From: a virus
DNA length: 38,712 nt
IMG/VR virus record: IMGVR_UViG_3300037133_000122
Span: 1 to 38,712 of that record
Direction: 5' to 3' (one strand)
Shown here: positions 8,127 through 14,931 of the stretch, one piece after another
How positions within the stretch are numbered: position 1 is the first letter of the stretch
Layout of the letters: every line of letters begins with the position of its first letter
Notes under the pieces: model-generated
What the model saw: only the letters and a program-made list of their open reading frames with translations
Told to the model about the DNA's origin: nothing
Database searches by the model: none
Position numbers and translations under genes: made by a program

Positions 8127-8468
8127 TTACATGAGCGCCATTGGAAGCGGAACTTTCGGAGGTCCGATCGGCCTACGCCCATGGATCTCTTCATCGCGCA
8201 TCGAAAGAAACTTCTCACCGTCGACTTCGATTTCAGATCCAGCAAAGTCACCAAAGCAAACATGGTCACCCGGTTCAATATCCACCGGATCAATCTGCCA
8301 CGTCAGCCGGTTGCGCAGCCCAGGCCCGACAGCCACGACGATACCCTCGTCAAGCTGTTTTTGCATTGATCCCGGAACAATGACCTCGCCCGGCTTTGGC
8401 GCCGGACGTTCCAACCGGCGGACGACTACTCTGTCTCCACGCGGCTCATAGTTGATGGTGCTCTTCAA
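8127..8468 (-). CDS. groES: Phage-encoded GroES-type co-chaperonin
   Basis: 113 residues from a TTG at 8468, set by a strong AAGGAGG six bases upstream. The GroES fold is readable: YEPRGDRVVVRRLE at the N-terminus, a mobile-loop region (RPAPKPGEVIVPGSMQKQ) with the IVP-like hydrophobic contact, then GIVVAVGPG, VDIEPGDHVCFGDFAG and the final FLSMRDEEIHG. It caps the GroEL ring during ATP-driven folding. It differs from host GroES in an ~8-residue insertion before the second strand and a proline-rich C-terminal extension. Gene order is groES, two hairpin elements, a secreted-protein gene, then groEL, all leftward; this split arrangement is unusual for a chaperonin operon. Confidence 0.9.
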   Translation of the reverse strand: MKSTINYEPRGDRVVVRRLERPAPKPGEVIVPGSMQKQLDEGIVVAVGPGLRNRLTWQIDPVDIEPGDHVCFGDFAGSEIEVDGEKFLSMRDEEIHGRRPIGPPKVPLPMALM

Positions 8469-8670
8469 TGTGTTCCTCCTTGACTGAATTTCCAAACTGG
8501 TGAATCTCGGCATTGTGAACGCTGAAAATAGCAGATTCAATGCTCGTTTGAGCTGTTTCATAGCAGCACATAGCTGAAGTGTTGTGGTGGATAAACTCTT
8601 CGCCGTGTGCCTGCGCGGCAACTTGTGCGTGGGCCTTCAAAAGAAGACCAAGGATACTTTGACTATTCAC
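8446..8670 (-). CDS. Small hypothetical protein, histidine-rich
   Basis: 74 residues from a GTG at 8670 with GGAGA six bases upstream. Its start overlaps the previous stop (GTGA) and its end overlaps the groES start by 23 bases, so translation is probably coupled to groES. The sequence is helical with clustered histidines and an HIEEHH-type tail. No family is recognised. Confidence 0.5.
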   Translation of the reverse strand: MNSQSILGLLLKAHAQVAAQAHGEEFIHHNTSAMCCYETAQTSIESAIFSVHNAEIHQFGNSVKEEHIEEHHQL

Positions 8671-8873
8671 AGAATCTCCAGTTCGTCATCAACCAACGGG
8701 AAACTTCCTTCAGGCAGCCGCTCGTCGTCTAGCAACTGAGCAATCACGGCCCATGGAGGCCTTTCGACGCACTGCTGACAATATATCGCGTCAGCCGAGC
8801 AATGTAATCCACAGGCTCTGAGCGGTTCAAGAGGCTTGACCTCGTCACAAACTAGCAGCACGCCGTCCCCCAA
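8667..8873 (-). CDS. Small cysteine-containing hypothetical protein
   Basis: 68 residues, probably from a TTG at 8873 inside the end of the preceding gene; the ribosome site is weak, so the start is uncertain. Four cysteines (CGLHC and CQQC) resemble a small zinc-binding knuckle, followed by an acidic C-terminus (LLDDERLPEG, VDDELEIL). It is a member of a tight overlapping leftward operon. Function unknown. Confidence 0.45.
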   Translation of the reverse strand: MGDGVLLVCDEVKPLEPLRACGLHCSADAIYCQQCVERPPWAVIAQLLDDERLPEGSFPLVDDELEIL

Positions 8874-9168
8874 TATCCAGTTTCCCCTTGAAGGTGCGTG
8901 CGGCAGCAGCCAGGCAATGCGGCGCCGAGCAGTAGCCGGTCACCTCATCAATCACACATGGCTCGCCGTCGCTCAGGTTGCCAAGGTCCGACTCGGGCCG
9001 GTGGCAGTGCTGGCAGACTCTCTCACCCCCACGCGCTCCCTTGCGCTTCTGGACCCAAGTGTAAGCCATCTCTGCGAAGGTTACCTGACGCTCAGGCTCC
9101 GGCGCAGCAGCCACACGCCCAACCTGCGGGACGGTGAACAGCGACATTTGCTCGGCAACGGCGTTCAT
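8845..9168 (-). CDS. Zinc-finger-like phage protein, first gene of the leftward operon
   Basis: 107 residues from an ATG at 9168 with an AGGAGG site six bases upstream. Cysteine/histidine groups CQHCH and, 20 residues later, C...GYCSAPHC probably bind a zinc ion. The N-terminus (VAEQMSLFTVPQ) carries a QMSLF stretch that looks like a clamp-binding or partner peptide (QxSLF-type, as in beta-clamp ligands), a speculative point. A sigma70-like promoter lies just upstream. Confidence 0.55.
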   Translation of the reverse strand: MNAVAEQMSLFTVPQVGRVAAAPEPERQVTFAEMAYTWVQKRKGARGGERVCQHCHRPESDLGNLSDGEPCVIDEVTGYCSAPHCLAAAARTFKGKLDIGGRRAASL

Positions 9169-9194
9169 GGCGAACCTCCTGAACTGACCTTAGA

Positions 9195-9217
9195 GTAACC
9201 GAAAAACATAAAATGTC
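9195..9217 (-). promoter_or_regulatory. Promoter of the leftward operon
   Basis: On the minus strand TTGACA (9217-9212) is followed after about 16 bases by TACTCT. This AT-rich gap (9169-9283) separates the leftward operon from the rightward RHH gene, so it acts as a divergent control region. Confidence 0.45.
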
Positions 9218-9248
9218 AATAAGAAAAATATAGAAATGATTATTTTTC

Positions 9249-9277
9249 TTGACTTCTTATTCAAAAACAGCTACGGT
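9249..9277 (+). promoter_or_regulatory. Possible promoter for the RHH gene
   Basis: TTGACT is followed after 17 bases by TACGGT, shortly before the GTG start at 9284. The -35 is good and the -10 weak. The RHH protein could bind here to control both directions. Confidence 0.35.
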
Positions 9278-9283
9278 TGGTTT

Positions 9284-9496
9284 GTGAACATCGACCTGGA
9301 TAGCTCATCGAAAAAATTCCGCAAGGCCCCGCACCGCTCTGTTAAGAAGACAGTCTGTGTGAGTTTTGCGGCAGACATCCTGATCAGAATTGACACCCGA
9401 GCCCGCAAGCGCGGACTCAGCCGGTCCGGTCTGGTCAACTTGGCGGTTACAGAAAGCCTGGAGAATTGGGAAAAGCAGGAGAATGGTAATGCCTGA
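9284..9496 (+). CDS. Ribbon-helix-helix (CopG/Arc-like) DNA-binding protein
   Basis: 70 residues from a GTG at 9284 (VNIDLDSSSKKF); an upstream ATG in the AT-rich promoter region is less likely. The core KKTVCVSFAADILIRIDTRARKRGLSRSGLVNLAVTESL (residues ~20-60) shows the RHH pattern: a short strand with alternating polar residues for base contacts, helix A, GLSRS turn, helix B. It would bind DNA as a dimer. Its position at the divergent promoter suggests an early regulator of the leftward and rightward operons. The quoted stretch is described by position because it exceeds a short motif; the key features are TVCVSF and GLSRS. Confidence 0.6.
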   Translation: MNIDLDSSSKKFRKAPHRSVKKTVCVSFAADILIRIDTRARKRGLSRSGLVNLAVTESLENWEKQENGNA

Positions 9497-9830
9497 ATGT
9501 GCAAAATGCGGGGCCACGGTTTACGTGCCTGATGGAATGGAGTTTGAAAAAGGCGACTTGTGCGGAACGTGCCTTGAAAAATTCGTTTTAGATGCGCTGG
9601 CAGATCGCGACCATCTACGCGATCAGTTCAACGACTACAAAGAACAACTCTACAAGCAAGCCTCTACCTCCCCTGAAACGCAGGAACAGATCGAGCACCG
9701 AAAGAAGGGCATCGAGTGGCTTGGCGGCCTTCTTGCGGGTTTGCACGTGACCCCTGACTACGCAATGGAAATCTTGATGCGCGAACAGAAGGCGCTTGCA
9801 GAGTTGGTGCCAGTGAGGTGGAAGCAGTGA
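9489..9830 (+). CDS. Small zinc-ribbon-like hypothetical protein
   Basis: 113 residues from the ATG at 9489 (MPECAKCGATVYV), with AGGAGA upstream and an eight-base overlap with the RHH gene. CAKC and CGTC groups about 25 residues apart probably form a zinc knuckle. A long charged helix (RDHLRDQFNDYKEQLYKQA) follows, and a second helical half. It is probably a small phage regulatory or adaptor protein; function unknown. Confidence 0.55.
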   Translation: MPECAKCGATVYVPDGMEFEKGDLCGTCLEKFVLDALADRDHLRDQFNDYKEQLYKQASTSPETQEQIEHRKKGIEWLGGLLAGLHVTPDYAMEILMREQKALAELVPVRWKQ

Positions 9831-9913
9831 AGGAACACGGATTGTTATGCACGTCAAGCGTGGCGCTGGCCCTGCATGCGGAGCGGTGTAGGGGATGGAA
9901 GGAGCAGGGATGA
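9827..9913 (+). CDS. Truncated duplicate of the 10074-10763 N-terminus (28 aa)
   Basis: GTG at 9827 overlaps the previous stop and encodes 28 residues beginning VKEHGLLCTSSVALALH. This is almost the same as the first 17 residues of the gene at 10074 (MKERGLLCTASVALALH), and the DNA from about 9834 to 9878 is nearly identical to 10083-10127. The reading frame ends at 9913 overlapping the next ATG. It is best explained as the remnant of a tandem duplication, although translation as a small leader is possible. Confidence 0.5.
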   Translation: MKEHGLLCTSSVALALHAERCRGWKEQG

Positions 9914-10077
9914 AACCTGAGTTAATTTGGCGCGTTGCGGACGAAGACAGCTTCAAGTATTGCTTTGGAATAAACATCGCCTTTGACAAGACGGGATTCA
10001 TCTTCGAGGCAATGTTTTTTCTTTGGGACTTTCAGTTCAATTGGTTAAAGGGAAACTTCTACAAGGAGCAGGGATGA
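9910..10077 (+). CDS. Small hypothetical protein inserted between duplicated segments
   Basis: 55 residues from ATG 9910 with a GGAAGGAGCAGGG ribosome site; overlaps both neighbours by four bases (ATGA). Sequence rich in Phe and Trp (FGINIAFDKTGFIFEAMFFLWDFQFNW), probably a compact beta/alpha protein or membrane-active peptide. No family recognised. It shares its ribosome-site sequence (AAGGAGCAGGGATGAAA) with the following gene, which is consistent with the duplication. Confidence 0.45.
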   Translation: MKPELIWRVADEDSFKYCFGINIAFDKTGFIFEAMFFLWDFQFNWLKGNFYKEQG

Positions 10078-10763
10078 AAGAGCGAGGATTGTTATGCACT
10101 GCAAGCGTGGCGCTGGCCCTGCATGAGGGACGGCAGACGCAGGATAGAAGGCCGATGAAGGCTCAACCGCCAAAGGGATTAGAGAAGATGTTTCCGTATC
10201 CAAAGATTCACGGTAACATCTGCCTTTGGTGTGCGGAAAAAGATGTAGATTTTCCTTGCTGGAAATATCACAGCGTTTGCCCGGTGCAGGTCGGCGACAT
10301 CTTCTACGTCAAGGAAACGTGGACAGGCACATGGTGCTACGAATCCATGCACATCGTTTATGCAGCAGACGGGACCGAGAGAACTATGGAAATCCCGGAA
10401 GTTCCAGCCGATTATGCTCTTCTGAAGGTTTGTCTAAAACCGGGGAATTGGGCATCTCCCTTTTTTATGCCACCATGGGCGTCCCGCACACGCAAGCGAG
10501 TCACCGGCATACGGGTAGAGCGTGGGCCGGAGATCAGCGAAGAGGACGCGATTGCGGAAGGGTTTGAACCTATAAAGTTCTCCGAAAAGGACGTAGCCGA
10601 TATTCAGATCAGCGATTCCGCTCCACACATCAAAGAGATGGCTAGGATGTTAGGCGCAGGAATCATTCTCGCCAGAGGTGAGTTTATGCGTTTCTGGCAT
10701 GATAAATACGGCGACGACAAGCCGTGGCGCTGGGTTTACGACCTAGATAATGTGAGCAAATGA
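10074..10763 (+). CDS. ASCH-like phage protein
   Basis: 229 residues from ATG 10074 (AAGGAG upstream). It has the layout of a common phage family: an N-terminal 'R.LLCTASVALALHEGRQTQDRRPMK' signature with R-P-M-K basic patch, VGDIFYVKETW in the middle, a FMPPWASRTRKRVTGIRVER strand and a C-terminal FMRFWHDKYGDDKPWRWVYDL. This pattern resembles ASCH/PUA-like small RNA- or base-binding folds found in phage genomes. Biochemical role unknown. A truncated copy of its N-terminus lies 250 bases upstream. Confidence 0.6.
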   Translation: MKERGLLCTASVALALHEGRQTQDRRPMKAQPPKGLEKMFPYPKIHGNICLWCAEKDVDFPCWKYHSVCPVQVGDIFYVKETWTGTWCYESMHIVYAADGTERTMEIPEVPADYALLKVCLKPGNWASPFFMPPWASRTRKRVTGIRVERGPEISEEDAIAEGFEPIKFSEKDVADIQISDSAPHIKEMARMLGAGIILARGEFMRFWHDKYGDDKPWRWVYDLDNVSK

Positions 10764-11080
10764 GCACGGTCACCCGCCCGGAGAACCTGACGCCAGACTA
10801 CACGCGCCACCGACGCCACCCCGGCCTGAACGGTCGCAAGCGGGTTCTGATGTGCGCCAACGAACATAAAATTCCGCCTGACGAGATGTTCCAACTTGGA
10901 TCTGAATGGAAAAGCTGGCACTGCTCTGAATGTGGCACAACAAGAAGGCGCTGGGTTTGGCTCTGCGCTCCGCTTTGGTTGGAAGGATGGGAGTGGCTGG
11001 TATGGGGAAGCTTGAAGGCTCAAAAATTCATCAGCAACCGGATTTCACACATGGGACTGCGACTCCATCGTCCTCTTTAG
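10760..11080 (+). CDS. Small hypothetical protein with a possible zinc site
   Basis: 106 residues; the ATG at 10760 overlaps the previous stop (ATGA). CANEHK and CSEC groups suggest a zinc knuckle, followed by a Trp-rich stretch (RRRWVWLCAPLWLEGWEWLVWG). The C-terminal third overlaps the start region of the DUF1064 gene in another frame, so the natural end may be correct but the tail is of low complexity. Function unknown. Confidence 0.45.
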   Translation: MSTVTRPENLTPDYTRHRRHPGLNGRKRVLMCANEHKIPPDEMFQLGSEWKSWHCSECGTTRRRWVWLCAPLWLEGWEWLVWGSLKAQKFISNRISHMGLRLHRPL

Positions 11081-11694
11081 GGTTTTCGCTCGAAGGTTTA
11101 GTCTTTGATATGAAAAACAACACGGCGACCGGGATGGAACTTGACTTGCCGCCACTGCCGCCAGGCGCTATCGGACGAAAGATGACTTTTGATCCATTGC
11201 CCGCTCCAGACGAACAGAAGGTTCTTTGTCTGGAGTGCGGAGACATCAAGATGGCCAGCGATTTCGCCCCAGCGCAACTCAAGCGAAAGCGCCCCAAGTG
11301 TCGTGCCTGCACCGGCGGCTCTGGCGCCAAGATGCACTCACGACCCACTGGCGGCCACGCATCCAAGGCTGAGGATGACCGATCCATCGAGCTGCACACC
11401 TGGGAGCGCGCCGGCTTGATCAAAGATCTGCGCGAGCAGGTGACGTTCGAGCTAGTTCCAAAGCAAGACGGCGAACGCCCCGTGGTATATATCGCCGATT
11501 TTGTTTATCTGAAGTGCTTTTGCGATGACGATGAACTTCGAGGCGGCGGTCGAATACCGAAGAAGCTGGTGGTTGAGGACACCAAGGGCCACCGCACCAA
11601 GGAATACGTCATCAAGCGCAAGTTGATGCTGTGGATTCACGGCATCAAGATCACCGAGATCTGCCAGACAAAGAGAAAGCGGGGGAGGCGTTGA
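11003..11694 (+). CDS. DUF1064 nuclease-like phage protein with N-terminal zinc finger
   Basis: About 230 residues from ATG 11003; an internal ATG at 11110 is an alternative start. A CLECG...CRACTGG four-cysteine finger precedes the DUF1064 domain: a helix with WERAGLIKDLREQVTFELVP, then YIADFVYL, then VVEDTKG.RTKEYVIKRKLML. The acidic and Lys residues of YIADF and VEDTKG fit the PD-(D/E)XK nuclease fold attributed to this family, which is thought to process DNA junctions or act as an endonuclease in phage recombination. The zinc finger could position it on DNA. Overlaps the next start (TTGA). Confidence 0.65.
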
Positions 11695-12305
11695 ACAAGA
11701 ATCTACAACTGATGGTGATGGGTGACGGTGGCCCGTGCATCTACTTTGACGGGACCTGGCTGATGCAGGCCGTGGCCACCACACTGATCCTCTTCGACGG
11801 CAAGCCGATGTTTGCCACACGAGCGGCAGCGCCCAGAGGATGTAGCTATAAGACCTTTGCTCGCGGCTTTCACGCGCCGACCGGAACACTGTTGCTCTTC
11901 AGCCGCGACGAGGGGATGCACACGTCCGGCTGGTGGAAGAACCCTGACTATGACCGCTGTCGGCATCTGAGCTTGAGTTTTCACGAAACGAATTTTGAGT
12001 CTGAGCACTATGGCGGTCTGCGCCAGTGTCTGCCGAAGGACGCGAAGACCACTGAAAAGTGGCTTGACTGTTTCTTTGGCGCGCAGAAGAAGCTACTCTG
12101 GTGCGAGCCGCCTGTGACCGACCACGGAAAGAAGTTCGACGTGTGGCACTACCTTCTCTTCTGCGACGAACACTGGAATCCCATCAAGCCTCGCGGCGAG
12201 GTCTACAGCCGCGAGTTTACCGAGGCGGGATGGAAGAGCTACAGCGATGTGCGCCACGATCGCATGACAGCTCTGGATGGCCTGACCAATGCCGACCATG
12301 ATTGA
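11691..12305 (+). CDS. Hypothetical phage protein
   Basis: 204 residues if it starts at TTG 11691, which overlaps the previous stop; ATG 11712 is an alternative, since the GGGGGAGG site is very close to the TTG. The N-terminal half has short beta-like segments (CIYFDGTWLMQAVATTLILFDGKPMF), the middle is Trp/Cys/His-rich (SGWWKNPDYDRCRHLSLSFHE), and CEPPVTDHGKKFDVWHYLLFCDEHW near the end holds several potential metal ligands. No family recognised. Confidence 0.5.
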   Translation: MNKNLQLMVMGDGGPCIYFDGTWLMQAVATTLILFDGKPMFATRAAAPRGCSYKTFARGFHAPTGTLLLFSRDEGMHTSGWWKNPDYDRCRHLSLSFHETNFESEHYGGLRQCLPKDAKTTEKWLDCFFGAQKKLLWCEPPVTDHGKKFDVWHYLLFCDEHWNPIKPRGEVYSREFTEAGWKSYSDVRHDRMTALDGLTNADHD

Positions 12306-12576
12306 CACAAAACTTGCAGCCACGGTGAGTCTCAATGGACGCCTGCGCAACTTAGCGCGCACCGGATTCGATATGGGTCTTTCTCTGGACGATCTGGAAT
12401 ACGCCTGGCGCCGTGAACTTTTGATTGTGGCGCTGGTGGAGAGCAAACTGAACTGCGAACACGCCGCGCACTTGATGGGCGTCCACCGCAACACGATCAC
12501 GCGGATGATGAGAGAAGCCGGAATCCGCATTAACCGTCAACACCACGTTTTAGAGGAGGTATGCTTTGATTTTTGA
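12298..12576 (+). CDS. Fis-type helix-turn-helix protein
   Basis: 92 residues from ATG 12298 (MIDTKLAATV); an ATG at 12289 is possible. The C-terminal half matches the Fis/NtrC-type HTH: ELLIVALVESKLNCEHAAHLMGVHRNTITRMMREAGI, with HAAHLMGVHRNTI forming the turn and recognition helix. It would bind DNA, probably as a dimer, and could regulate the operon or bend DNA near the origin-like region downstream. Overlaps both neighbours. Confidence 0.65.
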   Translation: MIDTKLAATVSLNGRLRNLARTGFDMGLSLDDLEYAWRRELLIVALVESKLNCEHAAHLMGVHRNTITRMMREAGIRINRQHHVLEEVCFDF

Positions 12577-13093
12577 TCCACGCGAGAAATTCGACTTTGA
12601 CACCGCGCTTTCGCTTGCCCTTCAGGTCCACAACGGTCAGAAGGACAAGGCGGGAGAACCGTATATCCTGCATCCAATCCGGGTCTCTCAGCGCATGACG
12701 TCACCATTCCTGCGCGCCGCGGCTTTGCTCCACGACACGCTCGAGGACGCCGACCCGCTCGTGCTTGCAACAACCACAGGATCTATTCGATCATATTTTG
12801 GAGAAGCCTTTCTCTCTCTTGTCAGAATTCTTACCCGATCTAAAGGCCAGAGCTACAGCGAGTACATCGACGGTCTGAGCCACGCGGCTCCAGCCCGGAT
12901 CATCAAGATTGCCGACTTGGAAGACAATCTCAAGCCGTCGCGAGAGAAAAACGGCTGGCATATGACCACCGAAATGCGGGTTCGTTACGAGCACGCGCTC
13001 GGGGTTTTGCGGACCATCGATGCAGCGGCGCGAATTGTTCCAGATGAAGGAGTTATGAAAAGTAGGGACGATTTAACGACTTCCAATCATTGA
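12566..13093 (+). CDS. HD-domain (p)ppGpp hydrolase-like protein (SpoT/MESH1 type)
   Basis: 175 residues from TTG 12566, seven bases after a consensus AGAGGAGG. The SpoT/MESH1 hydrolase pattern is intact: H22 in LQVHNGQKDKAG, YILHP (33-37), the metal-binding AALLHDTLEDAD with HD at 56-57 and ED at 60-61, then VRILTR..GQSYSEYI, and IKIADLEDN with Asp117 and Asn121. There is no synthetase, TGS or ACT domain, so this is a stand-alone hydrolase of the small alarmone hydrolase type. It would remove 3'-pyrophosphate from ppGpp and reset the stringent response during infection; substrate is inferred. Confidence 0.75.
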   Translation: MIFDPREKFDFDTALSLALQVHNGQKDKAGEPYILHPIRVSQRMTSPFLRAAALLHDTLEDADPLVLATTTGSIRSYFGEAFLSLVRILTRSKGQSYSEYIDGLSHAAPARIIKIADLEDNLKPSREKNGWHMTTEMRVRYEHALGVLRTIDAAARIVPDEGVMKSRDDLTTSNH

Positions 13094-13366
13094 GGTTGTT
13101 TGTATTGGTTCACACTTTTGCACATTTTCCACAGGGGTTAAAAATAAGGCTGTGGAAAATGTGCAAAACTACGGCGGAAACTAAAGATTTCAACCGGTTT
13201 TTGCAATTATCCACAAAACGATCCACAGAAATATCCACAGGATGAGTGTTTGCAACTCATAGAAACAAAACTTGTTGGTTGATTTATCCACTTTTCCACA
13301 GGGAACTACTACTACTACGGGTATTTATATGATCTTTCAGACAGTAATACCCGTCTCGGAGGGATT
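13094..13366. other. Probable replication origin: DnaA boxes, DnaA-trio-like tract, inverted repeats
   Basis: No gene fits this 273-base region. DnaA-box-like nonamers are TTTTCCACA (13125), its reverse TGTGGAAAA (13152), the consensus TTATCCACA (13207), CGATCCACA (13219), ATATCCACA (13231), TTATCCACT (13284) and TTTTCCACA (13292). The last box is followed by GGGA and four CTA/ACT triplets (13304-13317), which on the complementary strand read 3'-GAT-5' repeats, then AT-rich TATTTATATGATC. This order (box, short G-rich spacer, trios, AT-rich DNA) matches the basal unwinding system described for bacterial oriC. A 19-bp inverted repeat and a 9-bp one (13317-13325 with 13346-13354) are included. 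Confidence 0.7.
13116..13169. repeat. Perfect 19-bp inverted repeat overlapping two DnaA-box-like sites
   Basis: TTTTGCACATTTTCCACAG (13116-13134) and its exact reverse complement (13151-13169) flank a 16-base A/G-rich spacer (13135-13150). Each arm contains a TTTTCCACA box in opposite orientation. It could extrude as a cruciform, bind an initiator dimer or act as a bidirectional terminator for the upstream gene. Confidence 0.8.
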
Positions 13367-14392
13367 ATGGGAGAAAAGACGAAGATCGACTGGACGGACA
13401 GTACCTGGAACCCTCTGCGCGGATGCAGCCGGGTGAGCGAGGGTTGCAGGAATTGCTACGCGGAGCGGATGGCTGCGCGGTTCTCTGGCCAAGGCCAGCC
13501 ATATGAGGGGTTGACCAAAGACGGACACTGGACCGGCAAGGTTGAGCTAGTCGAGAAACATCTGCTGGATCCGCTAAAGTGGGGGTCTGTAGATGAGGAA
13601 TATGGCGTTCTTGGCGGAAATTTGAGAGGGCGGCGGCGCCACATCTTCGTGAACTCGATGAGTGACCTGTTTCACAAAAACATAACAGATGAAATGCGCG
13701 ACCGCATCTTCGCGGTGATGGCGCTATGCCCGCAACACATCTTCCAGGTGCTCACCAAGCGACCAGAACGGATGCTGAAATATCTGACGACTAGTAGTGT
13801 GCTTCGCACGGATCGCTTGACGAAGATAGTCGGCCTTAATTTTCCGATTGGCACCGAATCTAAGCTACAGCCGATAGCTTGGCCACTCCCTAACGTCTGG
13901 CTGGGCGTGAGCGTGGAGAATCAGGCGGCGGCGGATAAGCGTATTCCTTGGTTGCTCGACACTCCGGCGGCGGTGCGTTTTGTAAGCTGCGAGCCGCTGC
14001 TGGGGCCAATCGATTTTAGCCAACTTGGTCCTGGACCGTGGCCGCTATGGGGTCCGCTTTCTGGGTACTGCAGCCGGCATTATCCGAAAATCAGATGCGG
14101 ATGTCCCGATCAAACGCCAAGCATCGACTGGGTTATCGCTGGCGGCGAAAGCGGACCAAACGCGCGACCAATGAACCCGGACTGGGCGCGTGGGCTGCGG
14201 GATCAATGCGAAGAGGCTGGCGTGCCGTTCTTCTTCAAGCAGTGGGGTGAGTACCTGCCGGTGACCGCTGACAGTATAGGGCCACACGTTGTTGAGTTTG
14301 ATGATCAGAAATATCTAAAGTGCGGCAAGAAAGCTGCTGGCTCGCTGCTGGATGGCCGCGAGTGGAAACAGTTCCCGGAGGTAAATCAATGA
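13367..14392 (+). CDS. DUF5131 (phage Gp37/Gp68) family protein
   Basis: 341 residues from ATG 13367 with GGAGGG upstream. The N-terminus has the family signature KIDWTDSTWNPLRGCSRVSEGCRNCYAERMAARF, with three cysteines arranged as in radical-SAM-like cluster sites (C-x6-C-x2-C). Later motifs HIFVNSMSDLFH, LTKRPERM, PNVWLGVSVENQ, RFVSCEPLLGPI and WVIAGGESGPNARPM...FFKQWGEY are all family hallmarks. It is a cytoplasmic protein widespread in phages and prophages, with a proposed SPL-like radical-SAM fold, but the reaction is unknown. It lies just downstream of the origin-like region and overlaps the next start (ATGA). Confidence 0.85.
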   Translation: MGEKTKIDWTDSTWNPLRGCSRVSEGCRNCYAERMAARFSGQGQPYEGLTKDGHWTGKVELVEKHLLDPLKWGSVDEEYGVLGGNLRGRRRHIFVNSMSDLFHKNITDEMRDRIFAVMALCPQHIFQVLTKRPERMLKYLTTSSVLRTDRLTKIVGLNFPIGTESKLQPIAWPLPNVWLGVSVENQAAADKRIPWLLDTPAAVRFVSCEPLLGPIDFSQLGPGPWPLWGPLSGYCSRHYPKIRCGCPDQTPSIDWVIAGGESGPNARPMNPDWARGLRDQCEEAGVPFFFKQWGEYLPVTADSIGPHVVEFDDQKYLKCGKKAAGSLLDGREWKQFPEVNQ

Positions 14393-14931
14393 AACGTAAG
14401 GGAGACTGGATGCAGACCTACACGGGCCGCCAGTTTTGGCCAATTGATCCGCGTGCTGACGAGATTGATATCGTCGACATCGCGCATGCCTTGTCTCAGC
14501 AGTGCCGGTTCGCCGGCCACTGCAAGAGTTTCTATTCGGTGGCTACGCACTCCTGGCACACGTCGAACGTCTGCAACTCGGAAAATGCGCTTTGGGGTCT
14601 TCTGCACGACGCCGCCGAGGCGTACCTGGTTGACCTTCCAACCCCTATAAAGCGCGCCTCAGAGATGGGCTCGACCTACCAGGTGATCGAAGATCGCTTG
14701 ATGAGAGTGATCGCGGAGAGGTTTGGCCTTCCGTGGCCCATTCCGGAGGATGTCAAAAAGTTCGACTCATTTATGCTCCACTGGGAGCAGCGCGACCTGA
14801 TGGCCCCGCCACCTGCGCCGTGGGCTGGTCAAGGATCGGTTCTTTTGCCCAAAACAAAAATTGAGACAATGAACCCAGTGATTGCGGAGCGGGTCTTTTT
14901 GATCCGGTTTTACCGGCTTGAGGCAAACTGA
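14389..14931 (+). CDS. HD-domain nucleotide phosphohydrolase (YfbR-like), 3' end replaced by IS insertion
   Basis: 180 residues from ATG 14389 with GGAGG upstream. HD-domain residues: H in CKSFYSVATHSWHTS, then LLHDAAEAYLVDLPTPIK with the HD pair and the second acidic helix, as in 5'-deoxynucleotidases (YfbR) that hydrolyse dNMPs; phages use these to shape nucleotide pools. The last two codons (Ala-Asn) and stop come from the IS element starting at 14923. Removing 14923-16300 joins GAG (14920-14922) in frame to 16301 and continues for 22 codons (ELQLNLGEAVLQV...) to a TGA at 16367-16369, giving an original protein of about 200 residues. The HD core is unaffected. Confidence 0.8.
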   Translation: MKRKGDWMQTYTGRQFWPIDPRADEIDIVDIAHALSQQCRFAGHCKSFYSVATHSWHTSNVCNSENALWGLLHDAAEAYLVDLPTPIKRASEMGSTYQVIEDRLMRVIAERFGLPWPIPEDVKKFDSFMLHWEQRDLMAPPPAPWAGQGSVLLPKTKIETMNPVIAERVFLIRFYRLEAN

